Made by a program: the position numbers and the translations under genes. Of a DNA stretch of 64,000 bases, positions 52,686 to 63,310 are shown piece after piece; positions within the stretch are counted from its first letter, which is position 1; the number at the start of each line of letters is the position of its first letter. Location of the stretch: assembly GCA_011037195.1 (NCBI GenBank), contig JAAEAF010001099.1:62001-126000 (forward strand), read 5' to 3'. This DNA is from Triatoma infestans. Its lineage: Eukaryota > Arthropoda > Insecta > Hemiptera > Reduviidae. The notes under the pieces were generated by a model, which did not search any database, had not been told where the DNA came from, and saw only the letters and a list, made by a program, of their open reading frames with translations.

Positions 52686-54646
52686 AAAAAAGAATCACAA
52701 AACAAACAAAAATTGGAGAATTGGAGAATGTGTGACTTAATTTGTTGCAAATGCGATTAACTATTGATGCCCAAATTTTGTTTTATTTTTATCCTTTGTT
52801 TCTGGACTGTAATCTTGGTTTTGGCGAGCTCTCATATGAATTTCTGTGTGAAAGTAGAGATTGAAATATCCCAACTTTTTTTAGATAAAGTAGATAGATA
52901 GATACTGTGGTACAATAGTGTCTATTTTTGTCATGATAATTCAATGTAATTTTAGTATACTCAAAAATTTTTTATTTTCACTTCATGCAGTATTTTTGCT
53001 ATGTGGTAATTTTAATTGACATTTTCTCCTCTTCATTCATGACTGTGTTTTTAAAAAATAAATAAATAAAAATACCAAAACATGACGAAGTCCCTTACAT
53101 CCTCTTGATTTATGAAAGTAAATTTTTGCGGTACTTACAGAGAAATATAGTTTCGTGGAAAAAAGTAATGATAATATAATTTGCTGATGCTGATCCCCCA
53201 ACAAATATAGCACTATTTGCCTTCATATTTATATCCACTTGGACATTATTCACTATTACTCTCCCTTAAAAATGTCTTAAGAATTCTTTAGAAATAAGAA
53301 GATTAATATGCCTTAATTTTAATTAACGATAGTAATCCGTTCAATTTTCTAGCCTTAAAACCAAGCTGTAATTCTAAATAAATGAAGTTATCAATTAGTA
53401 GTTACTTTCTCCTATTTAATGACAAGATGGAAATGTAGGTTAGAGGAAATGTATAAGACAGCGAAGGATGGGAAGGATATCTGTGGTTGACGCTGGTTGG
53501 ATTAGTGACGGTCAGTACGACACTTAGATTTCCCGCCTCTCTTACGGTAACTGGCTGGCTGCTGCCGCCTCCTTTTGAAGTCAACATTCGTCTAACTAAT
53601 CCGTTATAATCTCGGACTGCTTGTACGCTTCACGGTAGGTTAGCTTCAGCCACTTAAAACTACTAAGCTTCTCTCTTCTTGTGCTTCCCTTCTAGTTTCT
53701 GCGCACTGCCATACCAGTATTACTGTTGACAACGCCATCATTAATTGTTATTTTGCACAGACTCTTAGACTACTTGATCTGTTCCATAATTGTGCTCACT
53801 CTCTTTCAAAAATGACTTCCATTTATATCTAAGTAAATACTTTGGAATTAAGTGCCAACATTTATTTTAGGAAAAACTTTGCTTTATGCCAAAGGAAATT
53901 CCATAAAGCAATATAACAAATAATTTGGAATAAATTTGGGGTAAATTATGTTTCGTCTTATGGTTTGTATTTTTAAAAGTTGTAAATTAAAAAAGAAAAA
54001 TATTTAAATATCAAATTGATTTCATACATTGACAGAAACTGAATCAAAAGGCAGCAAAAATCTTCGCTCTTCCAAGGTTTTTGAATGATGATCTGTGAAC
54101 TGAGAATTAATAACTAACCACGAAAATCCCTGGAAATAAAAAAAAACCCGGGTTCTGCTTTTATGGCGTAATCCTAGACTACAAATTCACGGAGACTATA
54201 ATGAACATTAAACTACAACTAGCAGACACCCGACTGAAACAGCTATACTTCCTCAATATTGAAACACAATACTTCCTCTTACATCAGTGAAAGAAAGTAA
54301 AAAAAAGTGTATTATATCATGTAAAATGGTAATATCATATATTATACTGAAGTGGTACTTTAGAGGAAAGCATAACTCTACTGTTCTCCCAGGGGCCCAA
54401 CAAATAAATTTCCCAGGGAAAATTTTTCAAATAAAAGTGACAGGTATTTATGTGAGTAGATAGTATACGAAGTTTAAAGAAAATCGTTAAAAAAAAAAAT
54501 TCATTCAGTTAAGAAATCGTTGAAATCAGGCACCATCTCAATATCCTCTTATTAGGAATAAGAGATATTTCTTACTTATGTCAGAAGTAGAATTTTAGAA
54601 CAATCCGAAGTCAAAATTTTTAAGTTATGAAACTATACAGTATAAC
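52686..54646. other. Intergenic DNA with one less AT-rich patch
   Basis: No gene is recognised. The patch at about 53440-53810 is richer in GC and contains 'tcagt' motifs, but no coding frame longer than 61 codons and no family signature. Another copy of the dispersed repeat lies at 54355-54575. Confidence 0.4.
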
Positions 54647-54650
54647 ATAC

Positions 54651-54907
54651 TGTAATGTTTTTCTTTCTAAACTAGCTACTGCTACTAGTTTTAAATGGGT
54701 TCGTATAGATAAAATACTCTAAACTTCAATAAAGAAAACACCAATTTATTGCTATACACAATAAATTATTAAATACAACGCTTAATAATAATTATTTTAC
54801 AGTTTAAACCACAATACCGGCTTAAACTCTATTTATACCGGTAGCGAACCTTCCAAAATGTTCTCTAATATTCCAGAAAAAGCTAGAGCGCCGCCAGCGC
54901 TTCCTAA
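54651..54907 (-). repeat. LTR, truncated copy
   Basis: It matches 55728-56050, but lacks a block of about 70 bases after 'cagtttaaaccacaa' and stops at 'cagcgcttccta', so the outermost 57 or so bases of U3 are missing and pol sequence follows directly. 'tatttataccggtag' near 54830 may be the TATA region on the opposite strand. Confidence 0.85.
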
Positions 54908-55019
54908 ATTACTTCAGGGCTCCATTCTTCTAGTGGTAAGACCGTAGTTCTTTTGCATTGTCGCTGCTCCTTCAGTTCTATCTTCCTACAGTGCTTGCAA
55001 TCCGTATTGCAAGGCCGTC

Positions 55020-55368
55020 TTGAAAGAGCGTCAGCATTGCCATGGAGTCTTCCCTTCCGGTGAATTGGTTAGGGAAAAACAACTTAAAGATGAGGACATC
55101 GGACCAGTGCTAAGTTTAAAGAATGTGGGTCAAGACCAGACTGGAAAGACATTGCACCTAGCAGTCGGGATGCGAAATGCTACTGCACGCAATGGGATTC
55201 GCTTACCGTTAAAGATGGCGTATTGCTTCGGATCTGGGAAAGCGCAGATGGCAAAGACAAAAGGTATCAGGTAATTCTACCTGCATCGAAGAGGGAAGAA
55301 GTGTTGGCAGAAGTGCATGGAGGCATTACTGGCGGCCATTTCGGAGTAAAGAAGACATTGGAAAAGAA
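55020..55368 (+). pseudogene. Inverted pol piece: pre-integrase linker and copy of the zinc-domain start
   Basis: On the plus strand, opposite to the LTRs, frames read LKDEDIGPVL, then RYQVILPASKREEVLAEVHG and GITGGHFGVKKTLEK. The last motif is also present on the minus strand at 55704-55640 (with KKA for KKT), so the same segment exists in both orientations 270 bases apart. Confidence 0.75.
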
Positions 55369-55369
55369 C

Positions 55370-55704
55370 TTGTGCGTCCTGGGTTGGCAAATCATACGCC
55401 TCCGTCCACTTGCTAAAGTAGTCCGCTGCAACTAATATATAGCGAATTCCCCTTTTAGTTTTTGGGAACGGGCCGGCTATATCGATAGCTATTCTTTCGA
55501 ACGGTGCTCCAACATTGTACTCCTCATAGCGCCACGGGCTCTACTTCTGGGTCCTTTGCTCGCTACACATTCCGTGCATCGCCGGCACCAATCTTCAACA
55601 TCCTCGTGGTAGCCTACCCAATAGAACCGCTGCCTCAACTTTTCCAATGCCTTCTTTACTCCGAAATGGCCGCCAGTAATGCCTCCGTGCACTTCTGCCA
55701 ACAC
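55370..55704 (-). pseudogene. Integrase zinc-binding domain and start of catalytic core
   Basis: The minus strand reads HGGITGGHFGVKKALEKLRQ, RFYWVGYHEDVEDWCRRCTE and CVASKGP, an H-x3-H...C-x2-C zinc domain. A frameshift follows, then FERIAIDIAGPFPK and RYILVAADYFSKWTEAY, the first part of the core with its first catalytic Asp. The rest of the core is absent because the element is inverted at about 55368. Integrase joins element DNA to the host chromosome. Confidence 0.8.
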
Positions 55705-55727
55705 TTCATCCCACTTCTGACACCAAA

Positions 55728-56107
55728 TGTAATGTTTTTCTTTCTAAACTAGCTACTGCTACTAGTTTTAAGTGGGTTCGTATAGATAAAATACTCTAAA
55801 CTTCAATAAAGAAAACACAATTTATTGCTATACACAATTATTAAATACAACGCTTAATAATAATTATTTCACAGTTTAAACCACAAAAGTTCACTTTGTT
55901 CACTTTTCACAAACTAATATGACTTCGTTTGTAACTGGGAACTCTCTCAACTCTCTGTGGTCCCTCTATTTATACCGGTAGCGAACCTTCCAGAATGTTC
56001 TCTAATATTCCAGAAAAAGCTAGAGCGCCGCCAGCGCTTCCTACGGCCACTAAGAGAACCTTAGGTACCTGTCTTCTCTCCTAGATGGCACCGCTTGCTG
56101 CGTTACA
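55728..56107 (-). repeat. LTR, complete copy (380 bp)
   Basis: It runs TGTAATG...GTTACA on the plus strand. It differs from the other LTR by a few substitutions in the shared part, which points to a modest age. Confidence 0.88.
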
Positions 56108-56111
56108 ATAC

Positions 56112-56995
56112 TTTACAAAATCCACTTCTGAAGAGATTTTATATACGTTAAAAAAAAAAAAATCACAAAAAAAATAGCAGAATTCCGCTGACTTAAAATT
56201 CAAAAACTAATATAAAACTTTGAGAAGAGGAATTTAATAATAATTTTAACTTCAACGAAATGAAATGAAACATATAAAATTCCAAACTGATCGTTAATTA
56301 ATTAAGAAAATACCTGGCAGATTTTTCTGAGGAAGTAGGTGAAAAATTAATTTATGGTCATTTTATTCGTAACGTACATAGAGTGATCTGGTTTTGTCGA
56401 TAGTGATAGAACTGAACGATATGTTTCCCTCTTCAGCTTCGTCTTGGTAAGTCGCCTTCTCCAGGATGCATGCCTTCCTGTTCCGATAAAAAAAAAAACT
56501 GGTGAACGATAAAATGACTGGTTAATGGACTAAATAATAAACTTTAAAGATACCTTCTAAAGCAAGTTTATTTGACTAAAAATTCACTCAGGGAGCAGGT
56601 TAGGCTCCTGTTCACGTCACATGAATAAAGGCAAGTGAGAGACATCTACCGTTAAATAGGAGAATCTTTCACTGGTTCCATGTTATTCTTGCTGTTTACT
56701 TTTGAATTTTGATGCCAGCTAACCTATTGGCAAACTCGTCTACTACAGGCTAACGCTGTTGAAAGATGCAACTGAACTATCCCAGCCTCATAATAGCAAT
56801 GGCTAAATGGATATAAATTCTACGATATTAGACCACCTGATATTTGATGTTGAGTGAAATATATTGTCCTCCTTCCGAAGCATTTTATACGTCCTCTAAT
56901 TGCGGTAAGAGGAAGTATTGCGAACGTGTGAAATTTTCGACATTGAGTTAATTCACCAAAAATACATATTTTGAAGTATCAGAGTTGGTATATTC

Positions 56996-56996
<1 letters not shown>
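56112..56996. other. AT-rich intergenic DNA
   Basis: No gene is recognised. The end near 56885-56950 contains, in reverse, phrases of the dispersed repeat ('gcggtaagaggaag', 'gtgaaattttcgac'). Confidence 0.45.
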
Positions 56997-56997
<1 letters not shown>

Positions 56998-57036
<39 letters not shown>

Positions 57037-57052
57037 TGTGTGTGTGTGTATG
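56998..57052. repeat. (TG)n microsatellite
   Basis: TG repeats with two TA interruptions. On the minus strand this yields a spurious His/Thr frame. Confidence 0.95.
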
Positions 57053-57938
57053 AACAGAATAATTACAAAAGTAATATCGTAGGAAGATCAAATTTAATAC
57101 AATATATATATATATTAAAAGCCATTGCATCTGACACTAAGATTCAGTGAAAGTCTGACAATCCAAAGCGCGGCTTTACTTTTTTTTTTAGTTTTTGCGA
57201 TTTTCTACAAAAAATGGTTCCAACGCTTTTGCTTACAAATTTAAATATAAATGCGCTGATTTTAATAATAATAATAAATTTATTGCTTTAAACGTGTACA
57301 ACTTATAAGCAAGGAGTTATGAGTAAATACTCATACAAAAATATTACACATTTGTCTACAAAAACTAAGAATAAAAGTATTAAAGAGAACTGATGAAATA
57401 ATAATTATGATAATCGGAAGTTATATAGAGCAACAGCATCAACAATAGAAAAAAAGAGTTACACTTGGGCAAACATGCTTATAAAAGAAAACATACACTA
57501 AAATAATAATGGTAATAACTAAGGAAAAATATATAAATATATCAAGCAATATCTTCAAAATAAAAGTCAATTACTTCTGCACAACTTATACGTTGAGCCA
57601 TTAGTGGCCTCTTTATCTTAACAGTAATAGTCATTCAAAAAATAGGGATATTAAACATATTTTCAGAATGAATCCAAGTTTCGCTGAAGTATATCATTTC
57701 AAAACTTAATAACTGATCAATATCTTTTGGGCACAAATTAAACAACATTTTAAAACCATGTACATTCCAAAACATCTTTTTCACAGATATTCTATTAACA
57801 GAAACTACTTTTTTGGAGGGGGAGTGGATAAATGTTGAGCACAACTGGCGGCCATTAAAAAAGGTGCCTGCGATCTCAGAAGCCCCAAAATTTGACCAGG
57901 TTATGATTTCTTAAGTTTTCTCTTTTTGACTGATCTGT

Positions 57939-58475
57939 CTATTTCTTGAGATGACAAAATATTATTCGTCCCTGTGTCTCTGTGTCTTCCCCAGTTGCTA
58001 AAGAGGAACCATCTATATCAGCAAGAGTTTCATACCCATATTTCACCAAATCACTTTCTCTCTTAATTAATATAGATTGTGAACCTTCTTCTCTTCGAAT
58101 TAATATTTTACCATTTCTGGACCAAGTATATCTTACTTTACCAGATATCTGAAGTTCCTTTGCTTTACTAAATAATTTGTATGTTTCTGGACCTATATCG
58201 TCAGAAATATAGATACGCTTAGGAGTGGTCACATTGATGTCAGGCAATATATCCGTATTAATTAATTCTTTTTTAAACCAAAATAATCTAAAAAAATTAT
58301 TTTTCAGATTTCTTCTTACAAATTTTAAAATAATGGGCGCAGTAGGCATAAATCTCTTTATTTTTAAACGATAGCTAAAGTCCAAATCGTTTTCATTAGA
58401 GCAACCAATAAACTCAACAATAGCTTTAATAATAGAGAAATTATTTTCATTTTCGGAGTATGGAATGTTAGTCAA
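57939..58475 (-). CDS. LINE ORF1 C-terminal part with FP-like domain
   Basis: An open frame of 178 codons with no internal stop. It opens MTNIPYSENENNFSIIKAIV, an RRM-like 'v.nIPy.EnEn...ii..i' motif. It continues through APIILKFVRRNLKNNFF, and ends with a segment (TWSRNGKILIRREEGSQSI) that follows the 'ytWxrnGkIlxRk.e.s' pattern of the FP domain shared between baculovirus FP proteins and insect retrotransposon ORF1s. ORF1 would bind element RNA. It is separated from the coiled-coil frame upstream by a frameshift, and the CDS label means an intact frame rather than a demonstrated gene. Confidence 0.6.
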   Translation of the reverse strand: MTNIPYSENENNFSIIKAIVEFIGCSNENDLDFSYRLKIKRFMPTAPIILKFVRRNLKNNFFRLFWFKKELINTDILPDINVTTPKRIYISDDIGPETYKLFSKAKELQISGKVRYTWSRNGKILIRREEGSQSILIKRESDLVKYGYETLADIDGSSLATGEDTETQGRIIFCHLKK

Positions 58476-58563
58476 CCTGACCCTGTTACCTCACCGGAAC
58501 TGTTCATAATCAACTAGAATTCAAATGGATTAATTTCTTTTCAACTACTAAATGTTCTTTCTT

Positions 58564-58890
58564 TCAGTTATCACATTTAACGTTTAGTAGTACCTTTAAA
58601 TCGTTTTTCAGACTACTAAAATCAGATTCGATCTCAGTCTTTAAACTACTAATATTAGCTGAGAATCCATGATTTTTAATTTTTAATTCAGAAAACCTTT
58701 GCTGAATAATATTTAAAGTTTGATTCATCTGGCCAATTTCTCCAAGAAGTTTTTCAAATTTATCATTACTATTATTAGTGCCTATATTAGTAGAAAAGAA
58801 AATATAGAAATATACACGTATATAAATAACAGCACGTATTAACAGTACCTTCAGTACATAAATATTTATAAATCTATAAATATGAAACAA
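58564..58890 (-). pseudogene. LINE ORF1 coiled-coil segment
   Basis: The frame has 108 codons. From about residue 45 the pattern FEKLLGEIGQMNQTLNIIQQ then FSELKIKNHGFSANISSLKT shows heptads of a coiled coil, the usual trimer-forming part of such ORF1 proteins. The first 35 residues are hydrophobic and probably translated noncoding sequence. It is separated from the frame at 57939-58475 by stops. Confidence 0.5.
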
Positions 58891-61404
58891 AATTGTACTT
58901 TAGTGTGGCACGAGACAGACAAATAAAATTCTCTTCTCAAATAAACAATATTTCTGCCTCTCCGCCACCCAAGTTCTCCGAATTCACAGATAAATTTTAT
59001 TAATGTGAAAGTAAATTTTAATTACTATCTTGAAAACTGAACGGAAAAACGAACGTCAGAATTTCACTAAAGTTCACAAGTGCACAGCATATACTTTAAT
59101 AATTATGTCTGTCAAAAATCGTGAATTAAAACCGCCTAGAAACCACTTAAATATCAATTTAAACAGCTCACGATGTGAACAGTACCAAGACCAAAACACA
59201 ACTCCTAAATGCACTGATTTTAAGCGTATCACGTTTAATTGAAACTTTTTTTTTTGTTTGGAAAAATTTATTTTAAACACTCTGATAGCCAGTGATGTTA
59301 AATTTCAAATGTTATGGGGGGTTTGATGATCTGGACTAAACAACCCGAATTTCCATCTCCAATATATTTATGGTTGGCCAGCTTAAGTTAAAAAATAAGT
59401 TTCTAGGATTTTAAGGGAATTTGTCATATTTATAATTAAATTAACTGTTATAAGAAAAGTCGTAAGAGTGTTTCACATCAATAGAAACCTAATATGTAAT
59501 ATTTTTATTAAACTAACTACAGTACTGAATGAATATTTTTGATCATTCTTATTTAAATTCTAAGAGTAATAGGTAATTATTAGATTCTTGTTAAACGCTG
59601 ATAAAGTAAAATTCATGCTAAATTAATATAAATAAAGTAACAACCTGCCAATTTCTAACAATCTTAAAACTAAAAGTATTTCTAAATTCAGTAACTAAGC
59701 TTCAACAGAAAAACATTGTTTTCAAATTAGTGAATGAAAGGAAAGTAGAAAGTCAAATTAATGAAAAGGAAAGAAGTTCAAAAGTCACATTAGTCTGAGA
59801 CAATTTAGTCTCTTATGAGGACATTCGGAACTTAGTAGTGAGTTTTGTTTTGGAAATAAAGTAAGTAAGTTTTATTTTACTCATAAGAAATTCATTGTAG
59901 AAGATTTCCTTTATTAACTATTCCCCTTTATTTAATTTTTTTTAAACTTTTAGAAGGCCCAATTAAAATTAAATTTATTTAATACTGTTTAACCTTGATT
60001 ACTACCGTTTTTGTCTGCTGCTTAGTTTTTTATATTTTTTTATTACACATTTTGATTAATTGTTTTGGTCACATTTACAGTAAATGACGCCTCCATTATA
60101 GAAGGATGTATTATTTCTATTATTAAAATATGATGTAGAACTCTACAAAATAGAGTAGGTTATAAAATATTAATGATTCCTACTTTAATTAGTACCTTAT
60201 ACAACCGAATTTTCCACTCAAATTTGGGTCATGGTTATCTAGTTTAGAAAAAAATAATTAAGCCCTTCTGAGTCCTAAATCTAATTAAGTCCTTTTTTTT
60301 AATTATCTACTTAATTATTGACTCAAGACTTAGTAAATTATGGACAGTTGATTATTATGAACACTGGCAGAATTTCGCACAAGCAATGATTATCCCCTCA
60401 TTTTATGATAATAATTAAAACAAATTTAATTTTTTTTTTATACGATTTTTAACAAGATTTATACAGTACAATGTACAACAATATTTCTGAAGCCAAGTAT
60501 AGGCGTACAATTATCATAAATGTCATTTACAGACTTTGAATACTGTGAATACGACACAAACTTAAATAAACAACAATTTTTTTAGAATTTTATCGAAAAC
60601 ATATACATACATACAGATCAATAAATCGAAATACATACAGATTAGTCGCTATAAACATTTTTTACTACCTACTGGAATCTCAAAACTTATATTTCCGATT
60701 AAAACTCAATTTCAAAAAATGTGACACGTCGGCAGCTCTTCCTCATATGGCACTAAGAGAAAGCAAAAATAAATAGAAAAGAAAAAATCTTTATAAAAAA
60801 AAAAAAGATTTTCTATTTTTATTTACTAAAAACATCCAGTTTATTGGTAGTACTTGAAAAGACGTCAGTTCTTTTTTTAAACAGAGAAAAAAAACTCCGA
60901 TCCTGCATGATGCAATATTTATCTGACCTAACACTGCCTTTTCCAATGCCCGTTTGATGTCAAATCCTATCTAGTGTGAATAATAAAGTTGCTTCCTCCA
61001 TGTGCTACAGTCCAATTCCTTCTAGTAATTTTCCCTACAGAAAATTCTCTATTTCTTTTTCACATGTGTTTTCAAACAAACTTGTATTTCAACTAAATTC
61101 ATTTGTTTTTAAATTTTTTTTTTTCAGTATCCATCTCTTTTACTTTAAATCTAATATGGTTAATATGAACAAGGATAGATGAGAATTTTACGATTCGTGG
61201 GATGATAAATTATACGAGGCAAACCTTTTATTTGCCACCTAACTGTTAATAAAATGTAGGAAAATTAATGTTGTATTTTATGAGTTAATTAAAATTGAAA
61301 TATCATACTTTACTAGCTTCAGACACTAGGTTCTCAAATTGATTTTCAATCTTTCAAAGTTTACACAAAATTGATATTACATATTTCATTTACCCAGAAG
61401 TGTT

Positions 61405-61460
61405 CTAATTAAACCTTTTCACAGCTTTTCAACTAATTAAACCTTTTCACAGCTTTTCAT
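61405..61460. repeat. Tandem duplication, 28-bp unit
   Basis: 'ctaattaaaccttttcacag' followed by 'cttttca' occurs twice head to tail, differing only in the last base. Confidence 0.9.
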
Positions 61461-61969
61461 TACCTCTCTAACTTGTATGAAATTCTGCAGAAGTATGTAT
61501 TACAATTAAATATCTTGTAATAAGATGATGATGGAGGGAGTTATCACCTCACAATAAAATTCTGGGTAAATTGAAATAAAATTAAAAGTGTTTCCCTTCC
61601 TACCTTAGTAAATAGGTTACAAAACATTTGAGACAATATTTTCAGTATGCACTAAGAAATACAAATATATTTATTAACAATAAAGCATAAATTGATACCA
61701 AACATAGGTTACAATTATTTGTTTATTTGATTCAACCTTCTAAATAAATTCTATATACAAAGAAATCCTCTCAAAAAGCAATTATTAGTAAATACTAATC
61801 AATAATCAGCAGAATTTATGTACATTAGATTTATGTTTATATGTTAATATATGATCAGTAGAAAAATCAAGCCTGCACCAGTTTAACCTGTAGTAATCAA
61901 ATCTAGATTCAATGGTTCTTCCTTACTCACTAACTAATGTGCTCTTCATAACTCTTGTCAATAGTATTA

Positions 61970-61993
61970 TTATATATATATATATATATATAC
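61970..61993. repeat. (TA)n microsatellite
   Basis: Eleven or so TA units. Confidence 0.9.
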
Positions 61994-62659
61994 ATACGAG
62001 TATATTCCCGTCCTGATACAATACTCTTTACATACCTTAAGTTTGAAAACTTTTTCAAAAGGCACAATATCTAATTCACAAGTTCCGCTTGGATAAAATT
62101 TTCAATTATTAGACCACTACTTCCTTCGAACCAGCAACAAATATTTTTAATTTTCCTCTCCTAGGGAGAGAAATCATTGCTATAAGGAAACAACTCATAA
62201 GGCATATAATCTTAGACAAAAATAATCTTGTTCTGGAAGTCAAAATAAACTTCCGTTTTTATCTTTTTTTTTTGCAACCTCCTTTACTCCTTATATTTAC
62301 GATCTTGCCCTACCAGCCCAGGCATCTTCATTTCTATACCACACTGCGCTCTACCGGGATTAGCTTGCAGTTTACATGAAAATAGATATTTTGTTCAGAT
62401 TGCATGTCAATAAATTATAGTTCCATTTTTGAAGAAACTTTTTTAATGTCTGATTTTTATGATATTGGTAAAACATTGTCTGATCCAACGCTATGAATCC
62501 GCCACTGCTTATAAATAAAACTTGAAAATAATTAAGAAATAGGGTATGCATAACAAGTCGACGCTGCTTAAGATGATGAGTTTTTCAACTGGAGATAACA
62601 AAACTCCCAGTTTCTTGATTGTACAAATTGTTAAGCGGGTGGCTTTAGCTGAAATAGTT

Positions 62660-63310
62660 TCTATTTGTTGCGTCGTCCTTACCCGGTTGTGCCTGTAGGG
62701 GTGGAGCTTCCGCTTGCCGCCCGCGTCGTCCGGCCAGACATCCTATTTTTCTCCCCTTTTTTAATTCTCTCCCGCCAATTCTCTGACGCGTTCGCGCCTT
62801 CTCTCGCGTCTCCGGTCGTTGGTTTCCCCCCACAGCCACCCCCCTTTTCCCTGGTTAATGATCCCTTTTCTTCACTTGTCGCTTCATGTTCTCTGAGTCA
62901 GAAACTTTACTACTCCATTTCAACTGCTTCACCATTAAGTTTCACCACCTCCACAGGTGTATTGTGTTTCATCACCACCACAACACAGGCCTTTCATCTC
63001 TGCCTCCAACCAGCTTCCGAGAGGTCTTATTCGCATCAACAAACACACTTCCGTACCGCTTCATTCACCAATTATCTTTCCCGCAACATCCCTTCATTAC
63101 TCATATACACAGCCTCTTTTATACCCTTTTTACGCTTCCTAGCGTCCTCACAGCTTCTCCGGCTCAACATAAGCTTCTCCATCATCCTAACAGCCGATCG
63201 AAACTTTATTGCTTTGTTAATTTTCATAATTGCGTGCTTATCAAGCCTTTCTTACGCTTCCGAGTTCACGCCTACGCGTATACACTATTTAAGATACATT
63301 TGTTAAATAT
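62660..63310. other. G-poor, C/T-rich stretch with a long open frame of unknown meaning
   Basis: The composition differs sharply from the flanks, with many C and T and few G on the plus strand. A frame at 62665-63306 is open for 213 codons but begins without a normal ATG. Its product (Ser, Phe, Leu, Thr, Pro-rich, for example LCFITTTTQAFHLCLQPAS) has no family signature, and a second overlapping frame (62886-63368) is open as well. Low G makes stops rarer, which may explain both. The first 200 bases, on the minus strand, give a basic Arg/Gly/Gln-rich peptide (GREL, GRRGRQAEA) that could be a gag-like relic. Confidence 0.3.

Larger units (their letters stand above)
54651..56107 (-). mobile_element. 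Scrambled Ty3-type LTR retrotransposon with 4-bp target duplication
   Basis: Two LTRs in the same orientation (54651 to about 54907, and 55728-56107) begin TGTAATG and the second ends GTTACA on the plus strand. Both outer edges carry ATAC (54647-54650 and 56108-56111). Next to the 55728 LTR the minus strand reads tggtgtcagaagtgggatg, a likely primer-binding site and leader. The roughly 820-bp interior is a patchwork. The minus strand at 55704-55370 encodes the integrase zinc domain and start of the core. The plus strand at about 55060-55368 encodes the pre-integrase region. The minus strand at about 55065-54910 encodes the end of RNase H. The middle piece is inverted and most of gag-pol is missing. 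Confidence 0.85.
57260..58890 (-). mobile_element. LINE with coiled-coil/FP-like ORF1, start of ORF2 and 3' tail
   Basis: On the minus strand the order is a coiled-coil ORF1 N-terminal part (58890-58564), a nucleic-acid-binding ORF1 C-terminal part (58475-57939), and then the beginning of an endonuclease. The last is seen as MFWNVHGFKMLFN and LSFEMIYFSETW (57780-57660), matching the 'WNvxGlksk...DIiclSETW' start of ORF2. After about 50 residues it passes into a short tail ending in an ATT repeat (57262-57280), so nearly all of ORF2 has been deleted. Confidence 0.7.
58891..62659. other. AT-rich intergenic DNA
   Basis: No gene is recognised in this 3.8-kb stretch. Short AT-driven frames occur, with no signatures. 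Dispersed-repeat phrases appear at about 60690-60775 ('aatctcaaaac', 'actcaatttcaaaaa', 'cactaagagaaag'). Confidence 0.5.

Noticed and set aside
56948..57130. 60-codon His/Thr-rich minus-strand frame
   Set aside because: It is a translation of the TG microsatellite.
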